Assembly: GCF_027186265.1 (NCBI RefSeq)
Contig: NZ_CP114176.1
Location: 682,001 to 746,000, forward strand
DNA from: Lentibacillus daqui
GTDB taxonomy: Bacteria > Bacillota > Bacilli > Bacillales > Amphibacillaceae
Direction: 5' to 3'
DNA length: 64,000 nucleotides
In this document: positions 15,724 to 24,170 of the stretch, piece after piece
Layout: every line of letters starts with the position of its first letter
Position numbering within the stretch: the stretch's first letter is position 1
Notes under the pieces: model-generated
Told to the model about the DNA's origin: nothing
The model's input: the letters and a program-made list of their open reading frames with translations, nothing else
Database searches by the model: none
Program-made: the position numbers and the translations under genes

Positions 15724-17070
15724 ATGGAACGTATAGAAATTAAAACGAATTGTTGCCAACTACAGGAAGAGCTACAACAGGAAAGTAATAAGCAATATAA
15801 AAAACATTTACCTATTGCAGTCATTGGTGCTGGACCAGTAGGCCTTGCCGCAGCAGCCCATTTAGCCAGTTATGAACAATCATTTATTTTATTGGAATCC
15901 GGTTCCCAAGTGGGAGAAAATATTTTATCATGGGAGCATGTCCAAGTCTTTTCACCTTGGAAATATAATATTGATAAGACGGCATTGAAACTTCTTAAAA
16001 AGCAAGATTGGAATGTACCGAATCAAGATGAATTGCCTACTGGTAAAGAGTTAGTTGACCAGTATTTAAAACCGTTAGCAAATACACCAGAAATCAAAAA
16101 GTCCTTGTTTGTGAATACAAAGGTTATTTCCATTAGCCGCAAAAATACGGACAAAATGAAAACAGCCAATCGAGATCAACAACCTTTTGTGATTTATGCA
16201 GAACAAGGTAACGAACTGGCACAATTTGAAGCAAGAGCAGTCATAGATGCAACCGGAACTTGGGGAAATCCCAATCCTGCAAATTCAAACGGAATATGGT
16301 TAAAAGAAGAAAAAGATATAAAAAATCAAATTTTTTACGGCATTCCAGATATTCTTGGAGAAGATAAAGACCGTTATCTAAACAAGCGTGTTGCTGTTAT
16401 CGGAAGTGGTCATTCTGCTATTAATTCGTTATTGGAATTAGCAAAATTAAAAGAAGAACATCCTGCAACAGAAATTATATGGGTTTTAAGAAAAAATAGC
16501 GTAAAAGAGGCATTTGGAGGAGAAGAACTGGATGCACTTGAGGCAAGAGGAGCATTAGGAAGTCGTATACACAACTTAGTAGATGCAAATATATTTGAAG
16601 TAGTTACTCCTTTTAGAATTCAACGTATACATGAAAAAGAAGGTAAAATAGAGCTGACAGGAGAATCACAAGGAGAGTTAAAAACGATTTCAGATATAGA
16701 TGAATTGGTTGTCAACACAGGCAATCGACCAGATTTCTCAAATCTAAGTGAGGTAAGAACGAGTATTGATTCAGCAACAGAAAGTGTTAAAGATCTTGCA
16801 CCTTTGATTGATCCAAATATACACAGTTGCGGAACAGTACGCCCACATGGAGAAAAAGAATTGCGACAACCTGAAAAAGATTTTTATATCGTGGGAGCAA
16901 AAAGTTATGGTCGGGCACCAACATTCTTAATGGCAACTGGACATGAACAGGTTCGATCCATTGTAGCTTATTTGTCGGGGGACTATGAAGCCTCTGAGAA
17001 AGTCGAACTGGAGTTACCTGAAACAGGTGTATGTAGTACGAATTTAAATGCTGGCAATTCGTGTTGCTGA
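15724..17070 (+). CDS. Ars-associated FAD/NAD(P)-binding flavoprotein
   Basis: 448 residues from ATG 15724 (GGGAGG nine bases before; in-frame ATGs at 15715 and 15718 are too close). An N-terminal extension with a NCCQ pair precedes the FAD loop IAVIGAGPVGLAAAAHL. The NAD(P) loop is VAVIGSGHSAINSLLEL near residue 215 and a C-terminal GNRPDFSNL ATG-like region follows. The last residues are NAGNSCC, a vicinal cysteine pair like those on other proteins of this cluster. The family occurs next to arsO in ars clusters; its substrate is not established, and I infer redox handling of arsenicals. Confidence 0.8.
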   Translation: MERIEIKTNCCQLQEELQQESNKQYKKHLPIAVIGAGPVGLAAAAHLASYEQSFILLESGSQVGENILSWEHVQVFSPWKYNIDKTALKLLKKQDWNVPNQDELPTGKELVDQYLKPLANTPEIKKSLFVNTKVISISRKNTDKMKTANRDQQPFVIYAEQGNELAQFEARAVIDATGTWGNPNPANSNGIWLKEEKDIKNQIFYGIPDILGEDKDRYLNKRVAVIGSGHSAINSLLELAKLKEEHPATEIIWVLRKNSVKEAFGGEELDALEARGALGSRIHNLVDANIFEVVTPFRIQRIHEKEGKIELTGESQGELKTISDIDELVVNTGNRPDFSNLSEVRTSIDSATESVKDLAPLIDPNIHSCGTVRPHGEKELRQPEKDFYIVGAKSYGRAPTFLMATGHEQVRSIVAYLSGDYEASEKVELELPETGVCSTNLNAGNSCC

Positions 17071-17084
17071 AATAAAAAAACAAA

Positions 17085-17112
17085 GGGAAAGTATCATTTA
17101 CTTTCTCTTTTT
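17085..17112 (+). terminator. Terminator after flavoprotein pair
   Basis: Stem GGGAAAGTA / TACTTTCTC around TCATT, followed by a T run. It ends the first arsenic transcript. Confidence 0.65.
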
Positions 17113-17125
17113 GGAGGTGGTCTGA

Positions 17126-17329
17126 ATGATTATTAATAAAGGCGGTGATTTAAGCAAAGAATACTTTATGGCATATTTTTCTTTGATTATGAACAGCAGA
17201 CAATGTACTTTAGAGAGAGCAAAGGAAATCACGTTTGATCGTCTATTTCGCAATGATGAAAATACGTTTGGAAACATTTCTTTTGAACATTTTATGGAAG
17301 CCTATGAGGAATTAAAAAATAGAAAATAA
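17126..17329 (+). CDS. Small hypothetical protein in arsenic module
   Basis: 67 residues starting at ATG 17126, after GGAGGTGG. Mixed helical, with LERAKEITFDRLFRNDENTFGNISFEHFMEAYEEL; no cysteine cluster and no membrane segment. I do not recognise a family. It lies between the two arsenic transcripts and directly before the arsR promoter. The good ribosome site and codon pattern make it a probable gene. Confidence 0.6.
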   Translation: MIINKGGDLSKEYFMAYFSLIMNSRQCTLERAKEITFDRLFRNDENTFGNISFEHFMEAYEELKNRK

Positions 17330-17357
17330 AGTTTGCACTAAAATTTTTTATTTGAAT

Positions 17358-17385
17358 ATATAAGTGTATAGTTATATACTTATAT
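17358..17385. promoter_or_regulatory. ArsR operator/promoter
   Basis: Interrupted inverted repeat ATATAAGTGTATA / TATATACTTATAT, overlapping a -10-like TATTATAAT that ends at 17390, upstream of arsR. This is the typical layout for an autoregulated ArsR. Confidence 0.65.
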
Positions 17386-17414
17386 TATAATTTAATGAAA
17401 AGGGGGGGATTTAA

Positions 17415-17759
17415 ATGCTGCAAACTACAATCGAATTGGAGAAAGCTGCCGGTATTTTAAAATTACTTGGCGATAAAACAAGACTGACAATGCTGAAATT
17501 AATTGATGAACAAACGTGTTGTGTTTGTGAGTTTGTTGAAATATTTCAATCCAGCCAACCATCTATTAGCCAACATTTACGTAAACTGAAAGATTTAGGG
17601 CTGGTTAAAGAAGAAAGAAAAGGACAATGGATATTTTATTCGGTCAATAATAAGAGTGAGTATTATTCATTTATCAAACCAATTCTTGATCAATTACCGG
17701 ATCAAGATGATAAATTAAAAGAACTGGAAGAGAAAGGTACACGAATTTCTTGTTGTTAA
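17415..17759 (+). CDS. arsR: ArsR-family arsenite-responsive repressor
   Basis: 114 residues. The classical metalloid site CCVCE lies in the DNA-binding helix region (TCCVCEFVEIFQSSQPSISQHLRKLKDLGLV), as in ArsR proteins that release DNA when arsenite is bound. A wing EERKGQWIFYSVN follows. The extreme C-terminus ISCC gives a second cysteine pair. Starts at ATG 17415 after a GGGGGG run. First gene of the arsRBCDA transcript, with a palindromic operator just upstream. Confidence 0.95.
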   Translation: MLQTTIELEKAAGILKLLGDKTRLTMLKLIDEQTCCVCEFVEIFQSSQPSISQHLRKLKDLGLVKEERKGQWIFYSVNNKSEYYSFIKPILDQLPDQDDKLKELEEKGTRISCC

Positions 17760-17775
17760 TTTTGGAGGTCTTATT

Positions 17776-19074
17776 TTGCAGGCAACGCTTATACTCGCAA
17801 TTTTAATATTTGTATTAACCCTAGTCCTAGTCATTTGGCAGCCAAAGAATTTAAATATTGGCTGGTCTGCCATGGGAGGAGCTATTATTGCTTTACTCGT
17901 AGGAGTAGTGGGATTTAGTGATGTACTTGAAGTTATTGGTATCACATGGAACGCAACATTATCGTTTGTGGCAATCATTCTTATTTCATTAGTATTAGAT
18001 GAAATTGGATTATTTGAATGGGCAGCATTACATATGGCACGAATTGCAAAAGGCCATGGAATCAAGATGTTTGTCTATATTAGCATTTTGGGTGCGATTG
18101 TCGCAGCTTTATTTGCGAATGATGGTGCAGCACTTATTCTAACACCGATTGTACTTGCAATGGTACGTCATTTGAATTTTAAAGAAAAAATGATTTTTCC
18201 ATTTATCATGGCAAGTGGGTTTATTGCTGATACAACATCCCTGCCGTTTATTGTTAGTAACTTAGTTAATATTGTTTCAGCCGATTTCTTTGGTATTGGA
18301 TTTGTCGAATATGCTTCACGAATGATTATTCCAAACTTATTTTCTCTGGTAGCAACGATTTCGGTATTATTAATTTATTTCAGAAAAAACATACCTAAAA
18401 ATTATGATGTATCGAAATTGAGAACGCCAAGTGAAGCGATTAAGGACTTAAAAATGTTTCGTCTATCATGGTTTGTACTTGGTTTATTAGTAATTGGATA
18501 CTTTACGAGTGAATTCATCAACGTACCTGTTTCGATTATTGCTGGAATCATTGCGATTTTCTTTATCATCATGGCAAGACGCAGTGCTGCAGTTAATACA
18601 AAAGAAGTGATTAAAGGGGCACCATGGAATATCGTGTTCTTCTCCATTGGAATGTACGTGGTGGTCTATGGACTAGGTAATGCCGGATTGACATCGGCAT
18701 TGGCAGGTATAATTCAAACAGTAGCTGACCAGGGTTTATTTGTTGCAACGGTTGGCATGGGATTTATTGCAGCCTTTCTATCATCCATCATGAATAATAT
18801 GCCTACCGTAATGATTGATGCATTAGCCATTGCGGAAACAAGTACATCTGGTGTGTTACGAGAAGCTCTTATTTATGCAAATGTAGTCGGGTCAGATTTG
18901 GGTCCCAAAATCACACCGATTGGTTCTTTGGCAACATTAGTATGGCTGTATGTACTATCTCAAAAAGGTGTTAAGATTTCATGGGGAACTTATTTTAAAA
19001 CAGGTATTATTTTAACACTTCCTATCTTATTGATTACATTGGTAGGACTATATCTAACATTGATTCTATTTTAA
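17776..19074 (+). CDS. arsB: Arsenite efflux permease ArsB
   Basis: 432 residues, nearly all hydrophobic, with about 11-12 predicted membrane helices. It belongs to the ArsB branch of the ion-transporter superfamily, not ACR3: the start IWQPKNLNIGWSAMGGA, the FANDGAALILTPI segment and NNMPTVMIDALAI are ArsB hallmarks. It exports arsenite or antimonite, alone or as the ArsAB pump with the ArsA encoded downstream. Start is TTG 17776 with GGAGG at 17763. It lies 16 bases after arsR. Confidence 0.95.
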   Translation: MQATLILAILIFVLTLVLVIWQPKNLNIGWSAMGGAIIALLVGVVGFSDVLEVIGITWNATLSFVAIILISLVLDEIGLFEWAALHMARIAKGHGIKMFVYISILGAIVAALFANDGAALILTPIVLAMVRHLNFKEKMIFPFIMASGFIADTTSLPFIVSNLVNIVSADFFGIGFVEYASRMIIPNLFSLVATISVLLIYFRKNIPKNYDVSKLRTPSEAIKDLKMFRLSWFVLGLLVIGYFTSEFINVPVSIIAGIIAIFFIIMARRSAAVNTKEVIKGAPWNIVFFSIGMYVVVYGLGNAGLTSALAGIIQTVADQGLFVATVGMGFIAAFLSSIMNNMPTVMIDALAIAETSTSGVLREALIYANVVGSDLGPKITPIGSLATLVWLYVLSQKGVKISWGTYFKTGIILTLPILLITLVGLYLTLILF

Positions 19075-19088
19075 AAAGGAGCTTGATT

Positions 19089-19508
19089 ATGTCTAAAAAA
19101 ACAATCTATTTCTTATGTACTGGAAATTCTTGCAGAAGCCAAATGGCTGAAGGCTGGGCGAAAAAATATCTTGGAGATGCTTGGGAAGTGAAAAGTGCAG
19201 GTATTGAGGCACATGGTTTAAATCCCAATGCAGTAAAGGCAATGCAAGAGGTTGATATTGATATTTCTAACCAGACATCGGATATTATTGACCCGGAAAT
19301 CTTAAACAATGCAGACTTTGTAGTCACTTTATGCGGAGACGCTGCGGATAAATGTCCAATGACACCGCCACAAGTGAAACGTGACCATTGGGGGTTTGAC
19401 GATCCAGCTAAAGCTCAAGGGAATGAAGAGGAAAAATGGATTGTATTCCAAAACGTTCGTGACCAAATAGGAGAAAGAATCAAACGTTTTGCGGAAACAG
19501 GAGAATAA
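19089..19508 (+). CDS. arsC: Thioredoxin-coupled arsenate reductase ArsC
   Basis: 139 residues from ATG 19089 (AAAGGAGC eight bases before). The low-molecular-weight phosphatase-like P-loop CTGNSCRSQMAEGW is at residues about 10-23. The second and third redox cysteines lie in VVTLCGDAADKCP, the triple-cysteine relay of the S. aureus pI258 type. It reduces arsenate to arsenite with thioredoxin. HWGFDDPAKAQG completes the family signature. It is in the operon between arsB and arsD. Confidence 0.96.
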   Translation: MSKKTIYFLCTGNSCRSQMAEGWAKKYLGDAWEVKSAGIEAHGLNPNAVKAMQEVDIDISNQTSDIIDPEILNNADFVVTLCGDAADKCPMTPPQVKRDHWGFDDPAKAQGNEEEKWIVFQNVRDQIGERIKRFAETGE

Positions 19509-19549
19509 TGTATGAAAATGTTTATTTCATATTAAATGGAGGGTTTTAG

Positions 19550-19912
19550 ATGAAAAAAGTTGAGATATTTGATCCAGCAATGTGCTGTTCGACAGGCGTA
19601 TGTGGTCCATCGGTTGATCCAGAGTTAACCAGAGTAGCGTCTGCGGTATATTCTTTAGAAAATAAAGGATTTGATGTGAAAAGGTATCAATTAACGAATG
19701 ATCCTGATAAATTTGCTCAAACACAATCAGTGAATAGTGTTCTACATGAAAAAGGTCCAGATGCTTTGCCTGTTGTTTTAGTAGATGAACAGGTTGCGAA
19801 GGTTGGAGCCTACCCAACAAATGAAGAACTTGCTGATTGGCTAGGTGTAGAAGCGGAAGAGCTTACTGAAAAACCGAAAGTCCGACTTTCATTAAATCTA
19901 AAAAAACAATGA
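19550..19912 (+). CDS. arsD: ArsD arsenic metallochaperone
   Basis: 120 residues of usual ArsD length. The key arsenite-binding cysteines are present: MCCSTGVCGP (Cys12, Cys13, Cys18 equivalents). The thioredoxin-like remainder includes DALPVVLVDEQVAKVGAYPTNEEL. ArsD hands arsenite to ArsA and is a weak repressor in some operons. Start ATG 19550 follows GGAGGG. The C-terminal cysteine pairs seen in some ArsD proteins are absent. Confidence 0.95.
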   Translation: MKKVEIFDPAMCCSTGVCGPSVDPELTRVASAVYSLENKGFDVKRYQLTNDPDKFAQTQSVNSVLHEKGPDALPVVLVDEQVAKVGAYPTNEELADWLGVEAEELTEKPKVRLSLNLKKQ

Positions 19913-19930
19913 AAAGAAAGAAGTGAAAAT

Positions 19931-21700
19931 ATGTTTCCATCTTTCAAACCTCAAGATGTTGTGCAGACACAATTTTTATTTTTAACTGGAAAAGGTGGAG
20001 TTGGTAAAACGTCAACTGCATGTGCAACAGCCGTAGAATTAGCGGGTAACGGAAAAAAAGTTTTACTAATCAGCACCGATCCAGCATCTAATTTACAAGA
20101 TGTATTTGGGATTGACTTAATAAATTCTCCGAAAGCAGTTCCTTCGGTAGAAAATTTATATGCCAGTAATTTAGATCCTGAGATATCAGCAACTGCTTAT
20201 CGTGAAAAAGTAGTTGGTCCATATCGTGGGGTGTTACCTGATTCCGTTGTAGTAACAATGGAAGAACAATTATCAGGAGCTTGTACAGTCGAGATTGCTG
20301 CATTTGATGAATTTACAACGTTGCTTACAAACACAGAAATTACAAACGAATATGACCATATTATTTTTGATACAGCACCAACTGGTCACACATTACGTCT
20401 GTTACAACTGCCAACAGCTTGGAACGGATTCTTAGAAGAAAGTACGCATGGTGCTTCTTGTTTGGGTCCTTTATCTGGACTTGGGGATAAGAAGAATTTA
20501 TATTCCAATACCGTTGAGGTTCTTTCAGATTCAACTAAAGCAACACTTATATTAGTAACAAGACCTGATACTTCATCTTTAATGGAGGCAGACCGAGCGT
20601 CCAAAGAACTTAAAGAGATTGGTATAAAAAATCAAACACTTATTGTTAATGGTCTTCTTCAAAATTACATGAAGGGTGATGAAGTATCAACAGCTTTTTA
20701 TCAAAGGCAAAGAGATGCTTTAAATCAGATGCCAGTTAATTTAAAACAAACCGTAAGTTATTCGTTACCATTTGTTTCCTATTCTTTAACAGGAATTGAG
20801 AATTTACGATATTTATTTAAAGAACACGTCATTCCAGTATCAGAGGAAAATCAGGAGAATAAAATAGGAGAACTCCCCAATCTAAATAATGTAATAAGTG
20901 ATTTCTCATCAAGTAATATCAGGATCATTTTTACGATGGGTAAAGGAGGGGTAGGGAAAACTACGGTTGCCTCTGCTATTGCCGTTGGTTTGGTTGAAAA
21001 AGGACATCGTGTTCACTTAACAACAACCGACCCTGCGGCTCATTTGCAACACCAATTCCAAAACTACGAATTAAATCAGAATCTAACAATTAGTAGTATT
21101 AATCCTAAAGATGAAGTAGAAAAATATAAAACAGAAGTATTAGCTAATGCTGGTGAGGATTTAGATGAAGAAGGTCTGGCTTATTTACAAGAGGATTTAA
21201 ATTCACCATGTACTGAGGAAATTGCAGTCTTTCGTGCATTTGCTGAAGTAGTAGCTCAATCGGAGAATGAAATTATTGTCATTGATACAGCTCCTACAGG
21301 GCATACTTTGCTTCTATTAGATGCAGCACAGTCGTATAGTAAAGAAATAGCTAGGTCTACTGGTGAAGTGCCAGAAAGTGTAACCAAACTACTTCCTAAA
21401 ATTCGAAACCCAAAGGAAACTTCTGTTGTAATTACAACTTTAGCGGAAGCTACCCCTGTATTAGAAGCGTCAAGATTACAAGATGATTTAAGACGTGCGA
21501 ATATCAATCCCAAATGGTGGGTAATTAATCAAAGTTTATTTGCCACTGATACAATTGATCCTATTTTAAAAGGCAAAGCTGCCTCAGAAAGTGAATGGAT
21601 TCATGAAGTTAATCAAAATTTAACTGATAGGTGTGCCATTATTCCTTGGCTTAGTGAAGAAAAAGTAGGCTATGAGAAGCTAAAAGATTACACCAAGTAG
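19931..21700 (+). CDS. arsA: ArsA arsenite-stimulated ATPase
   Basis: 589 residues with two homologous halves. The N-half P-loop is GKGGVGKTSTACATA and the C-half P-loop is GKGGVGKTTVASAIA near residue 338. Each half has the DTAPTGHTLRLL/DTAPTGHTLLLL signal-transduction motif. The metalloid-site cysteines are visible in LSGACTVEIAAF, GASCLG and NSPCTEEIAVF. It drives ArsB-mediated arsenite export when loaded by ArsD. The start ATG 19931 follows GAAAGAAGTG. Length and all motifs are complete. Confidence 0.96.
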   Translation: MFPSFKPQDVVQTQFLFLTGKGGVGKTSTACATAVELAGNGKKVLLISTDPASNLQDVFGIDLINSPKAVPSVENLYASNLDPEISATAYREKVVGPYRGVLPDSVVVTMEEQLSGACTVEIAAFDEFTTLLTNTEITNEYDHIIFDTAPTGHTLRLLQLPTAWNGFLEESTHGASCLGPLSGLGDKKNLYSNTVEVLSDSTKATLILVTRPDTSSLMEADRASKELKEIGIKNQTLIVNGLLQNYMKGDEVSTAFYQRQRDALNQMPVNLKQTVSYSLPFVSYSLTGIENLRYLFKEHVIPVSEENQENKIGELPNLNNVISDFSSSNIRIIFTMGKGGVGKTTVASAIAVGLVEKGHRVHLTTTDPAAHLQHQFQNYELNQNLTISSINPKDEVEKYKTEVLANAGEDLDEEGLAYLQEDLNSPCTEEIAVFRAFAEVVAQSENEIIVIDTAPTGHTLLLLDAAQSYSKEIARSTGEVPESVTKLLPKIRNPKETSVVITTLAEATPVLEASRLQDDLRRANINPKWWVINQSLFATDTIDPILKGKAASESEWIHEVNQNLTDRCAIIPWLSEEKVGYEKLKDYTK

Positions 21701-21752
21701 CACTATGAAAATTATTTTAAAAGTTTAATAAAAGGATAGGAGTGGAACTTTA

Positions 21753-22028
21753 ATGAAGATTACTGATGCTGCCAAGCAATTGTTGGAAAATGTATTAACA
21801 GAGAATAATGTGGAGGGCATACGCCTGTCTTCAGTAGTTGGTTGCTGCGGACCACAATTTGCATTATCTTTAGATACACCTCAATCAAATGATAAGATGG
21901 AAACGATCAATGGAATACAAGTAGCCATTGATGCACAGATTACTGGAACAGAGGAACTAACATTAGATAAAGAGGAAAGTCAAAATGGCGAAGGACTGGT
22001 ATTGTTAGGTGCAAGTAACTGCTGTTAA
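21753..22028 (+). CDS. IscA/HesB-like cysteine protein of the ars operon
   Basis: 91 residues resembling the HesB/IscA fold (ITDAAKQLLENVL start; QVAIDAQI segment). Cysteines are placed as VVGCCGPQF and a terminal SNCC, not as the usual IscA C-x-C. Small proteins of this kind follow arsA or arsD in Firmicutes ars clusters. Whether it binds iron-sulfur or arsenite is unknown; cysteine pairing like its neighbours favours a metalloid role (inference). Start ATG 21753 with AGGAGTGG. Confidence 0.75.
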   Translation: MKITDAAKQLLENVLTENNVEGIRLSSVVGCCGPQFALSLDTPQSNDKMETINGIQVAIDAQITGTEELTLDKEESQNGEGLVLLGASNCC

Positions 22029-22054
22029 AAATTAAAAAGAATAGTTGATTAGAT

Positions 22055-22097
22055 AAAACGCCTATCAAAATTCGTGAAGAATTCTGATAGGCGTTTT
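22055..22097 (+). terminator. Terminator, right copy of hairpin pair bracketing arsenic module
   Basis: Stem AAAACGCCTATCA / TGATAGGCGTTTT. Loop and tail closely match the hairpin at 13517-13557. Confidence 0.9.
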
Positions 22098-22232
22098 GGT
22101 TTTAATTGCAATACAATTTTTGAGGAGAATACAAAACTAATCTGAGATGTTTGCTGAATAAATAGATTTTTATGGAATTTGTGAATTTAATTAAGAAAAA
22201 TTAAAAATAGTAAACAAATAATAACCAAAGTA

Positions 22233-22490
22233 TTGATAACAGAAGATGCTAAAACTTTTTTTGCAAGTGTAGAGGCTGTTAAAAGAAACCAATATCCTTT
22301 AAGAGCTAGGATTGCAGTGGTTTCAAAGCCGGATAACCACGGTGGTTTAGTACTAGCTTCATCTCCTCTAGTAATTCAAGCTAATGTTGTGCGAAACGGA
22401 AATTATTATAGAGATTTACAATTTAAAGTATCTGGTTATGTTGAAAATCAAGTATGCTTATATTTTTTAAAGGAGGGGGCAATTAACTAG
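22233..22490 (+). pseudogene. Y-family DNA polymerase (UvrX/ImpB-like) fragment
   Basis: 85 residues: DAKTFFASVEAVKRNQYPLRARIAVVSKP and GGLVLASSPLVIQANVV match the N-terminal catalytic region of Y-family polymerases (D-x-x-x-F-F/Y-A-S-V-E, then a V-x-A-S-P motif). The family is about 400 residues; here the N-terminal start is lost and the C-terminal two-thirds are replaced by unrelated sequence. It is probably a relic of the UvrX-type polymerase often carried by Firmicutes mobile elements. Confidence 0.75.
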
Positions 22491-22659
22491 TTGTAGCATA
22501 GAAGAAATAAGAAATGTGCTAGTGATGAATTTGCTTGATTGGTACGATAAAAGGAAATAACATACCGTTTTCTTATTTGGTAATCTCAATGGCAGCAAAG
22601 AATGATACATAAATGAAGCATAATTTATCATAAGCCTATTTTATTCTCTTATAGTACGG

Positions 22660-22710
22660 AGCACGTATTCTCTCTAAATAACAATAAGCTTGAATACGTG
22701 CTGTTTTAAT
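22660..22710. terminator. Bidirectional terminator hairpin
   Basis: Perfect 11-bp stem AGCACGTATTC / GAATACGTGCT around a 21-base loop. It serves the minus-strand kinase operon ending at 22752 and may also stop rightward readthrough. Confidence 0.75.
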
Positions 22711-22751
22711 ATTTTTGTTATTTATTTTCTTTTTCAATTTAATCTTAACGG

Positions 22752-24170
22752 TTATTCTTTTAGTCTACGTGGTAATATAATGTGAAATTGAGTTCCTATA
22801 TTCATTTTACTTTTTACTACTATGTTTCCTTGATGTGCTAAAATAATTTGCTTTGCAATTGCCATGCCTAAACCAATTCCAGAATTATCAGAAGAAGAAT
22901 CTGTTCCACGGAAATACTGATCAAATAATTGACTAACGGTTTCTTGATTCATTCCAATACCATCATCTTGTATGGTAATATGAATTTTTTCTGCTTCTTC
23001 ATATAGTATGATTTTGATTTTAGTTTTTGGCGGATTATGCTTGATACAATTTGCAATTAAATTTTCGAAGGCTCTTTTTAAATATTTTGTATCTATATCA
23101 GATAGTATTTGCTCCTTACTCGTTTCTAAAGAAAATATTTGACTACTTGCTTTAGGAAGTTTCTTCATTTGTTCTAGAATATCTTTTATAAAGTGCTTTA
23201 GGTTTATTTCTTCAAATTTTATGGGGATAGCACCATTTTTTAATTGAAAGGTTAAACTAAAGTCTTCAATCAATTGCTCCATATACGCAACTCGTTCTTC
23301 CATTGTTTCTGCAAAGCGACGTACTTCCTCTTTTCTCAAATTGTATTCGCCTGAAGCTATAAGCATTGTATAACCTTTGATAGTAGATAATGGAGTTTTT
23401 AAATCATGGGATACCCCTGCCATCCACTCTTCTCTTGTCTTTTCTAATCGTTCTCTTTCTACTTGACTCTTTTTTAAATTAGATGTGAGGTTAGACAGTG
23501 CCATTATTAGTTCTTTATAAACTTTGTGTTTTCCTCTATTTTGCTTATGATTTTTTGAATGTAACTTTAAATAGTTAGAGGGTTCTTCATAATTTCCCTT
23601 TGATAAATTTTCAATCCACTCCATCACGAATAATAAGGGATCTCCTAGTTGTTTTCCGAAATATATAGCAATAATAATACCAATTACAATGATAGAAACA
23701 ATCCACAAATTATTTGCCCAATAAAAAAATGGATTATTATTTGTTATTGGCTTTCCTGTTACCCATGTTACTTCTTGGCCATTAATAGTTTCAAACCAAG
23801 TTGATAACTGATAACTATTATTTGCTGGATAAATATAATCAGAAACTAATTCTCCAGGACTGTAATGTACTTGAATTTCTCTTGGTTTATTAAATGAAAA
23901 AAATTCGTTCCCATTTTCATCTAATACCTGTAGCCATATATCATTGTCTTGTAAGTCCTCTTTTACGGAATTATGAATGTCAATTTCTTGATTTTGAATT
24001 ACCGTATTATTTGCTATAGCTTCAATTGATAATCTTGATGTCTCTGTTTGATCGTGCCTAAGAAAAAAACTAAAAAGAATAATACTTACTCCAATTAATA
24101 GACCCCAAATAACGATTAACCAGAAGAGTCGTGATACGAAATAAAACGCTACTCTATTTTTTAGTTTCAT
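22752..24170 (-). CDS. Sensor histidine kinase of lantibiotic/bacitracin-type immunity system
   Basis: 472 residues. An N-terminal membrane helix, an extracytoplasmic region of about 125 residues and a second helix (WIVSIIVIGIIIAIYF) are followed by a HAMP-like linker. The dimerisation box is WMAGVSHDLKTPLSTIKGY with the phospho-acceptor His. The ATPase domain has N-box NLIANCIKHN, G1 DDGIGMN and G2 GIGLGMAIAKQI. Its start overlaps the stop of the response regulator. Divergent from an ABC immunity transporter, it probably senses a lantibiotic or related cell-wall peptide (SpaK/CprK-like; inference). Confidence 0.93.
   Translation of the reverse strand: MKLKNRVAFYFVSRLFWLIVIWGLLIGVSIILFSFFLRHDQTETSRLSIEAIANNTVIQNQEIDIHNSVKEDLQDNDIWLQVLDENGNEFFSFNKPREIQVHYSPGELVSDYIYPANNSYQLSTWFETINGQEVTWVTGKPITNNNPFFYWANNLWIVSIIVIGIIIAIYFGKQLGDPLLFVMEWIENLSKGNYEEPSNYLKLHSKNHKQNRGKHKVYKELIMALSNLTSNLKKSQVERERLEKTREEWMAGVSHDLKTPLSTIKGYTMLIASGEYNLRKEEVRRFAETMEERVAYMEQLIEDFSLTFQLKNGAIPIKFEEINLKHFIKDILEQMKKLPKASSQIFSLETSKEQILSDIDTKYLKRAFENLIANCIKHNPPKTKIKIILYEEAEKIHITIQDDGIGMNQETVSQLFDQYFRGTDSSSDNSGIGLGMAIAKQIILAHQGNIVVKSKMNIGTQFHIILPRRLKE

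Noticed and set aside
17776..19074. ACR3-type arsenite permease
   Set aside because: Length and motifs (FANDGAALILTP, about 12 helices) fit ArsB, and arsA/arsD are present.
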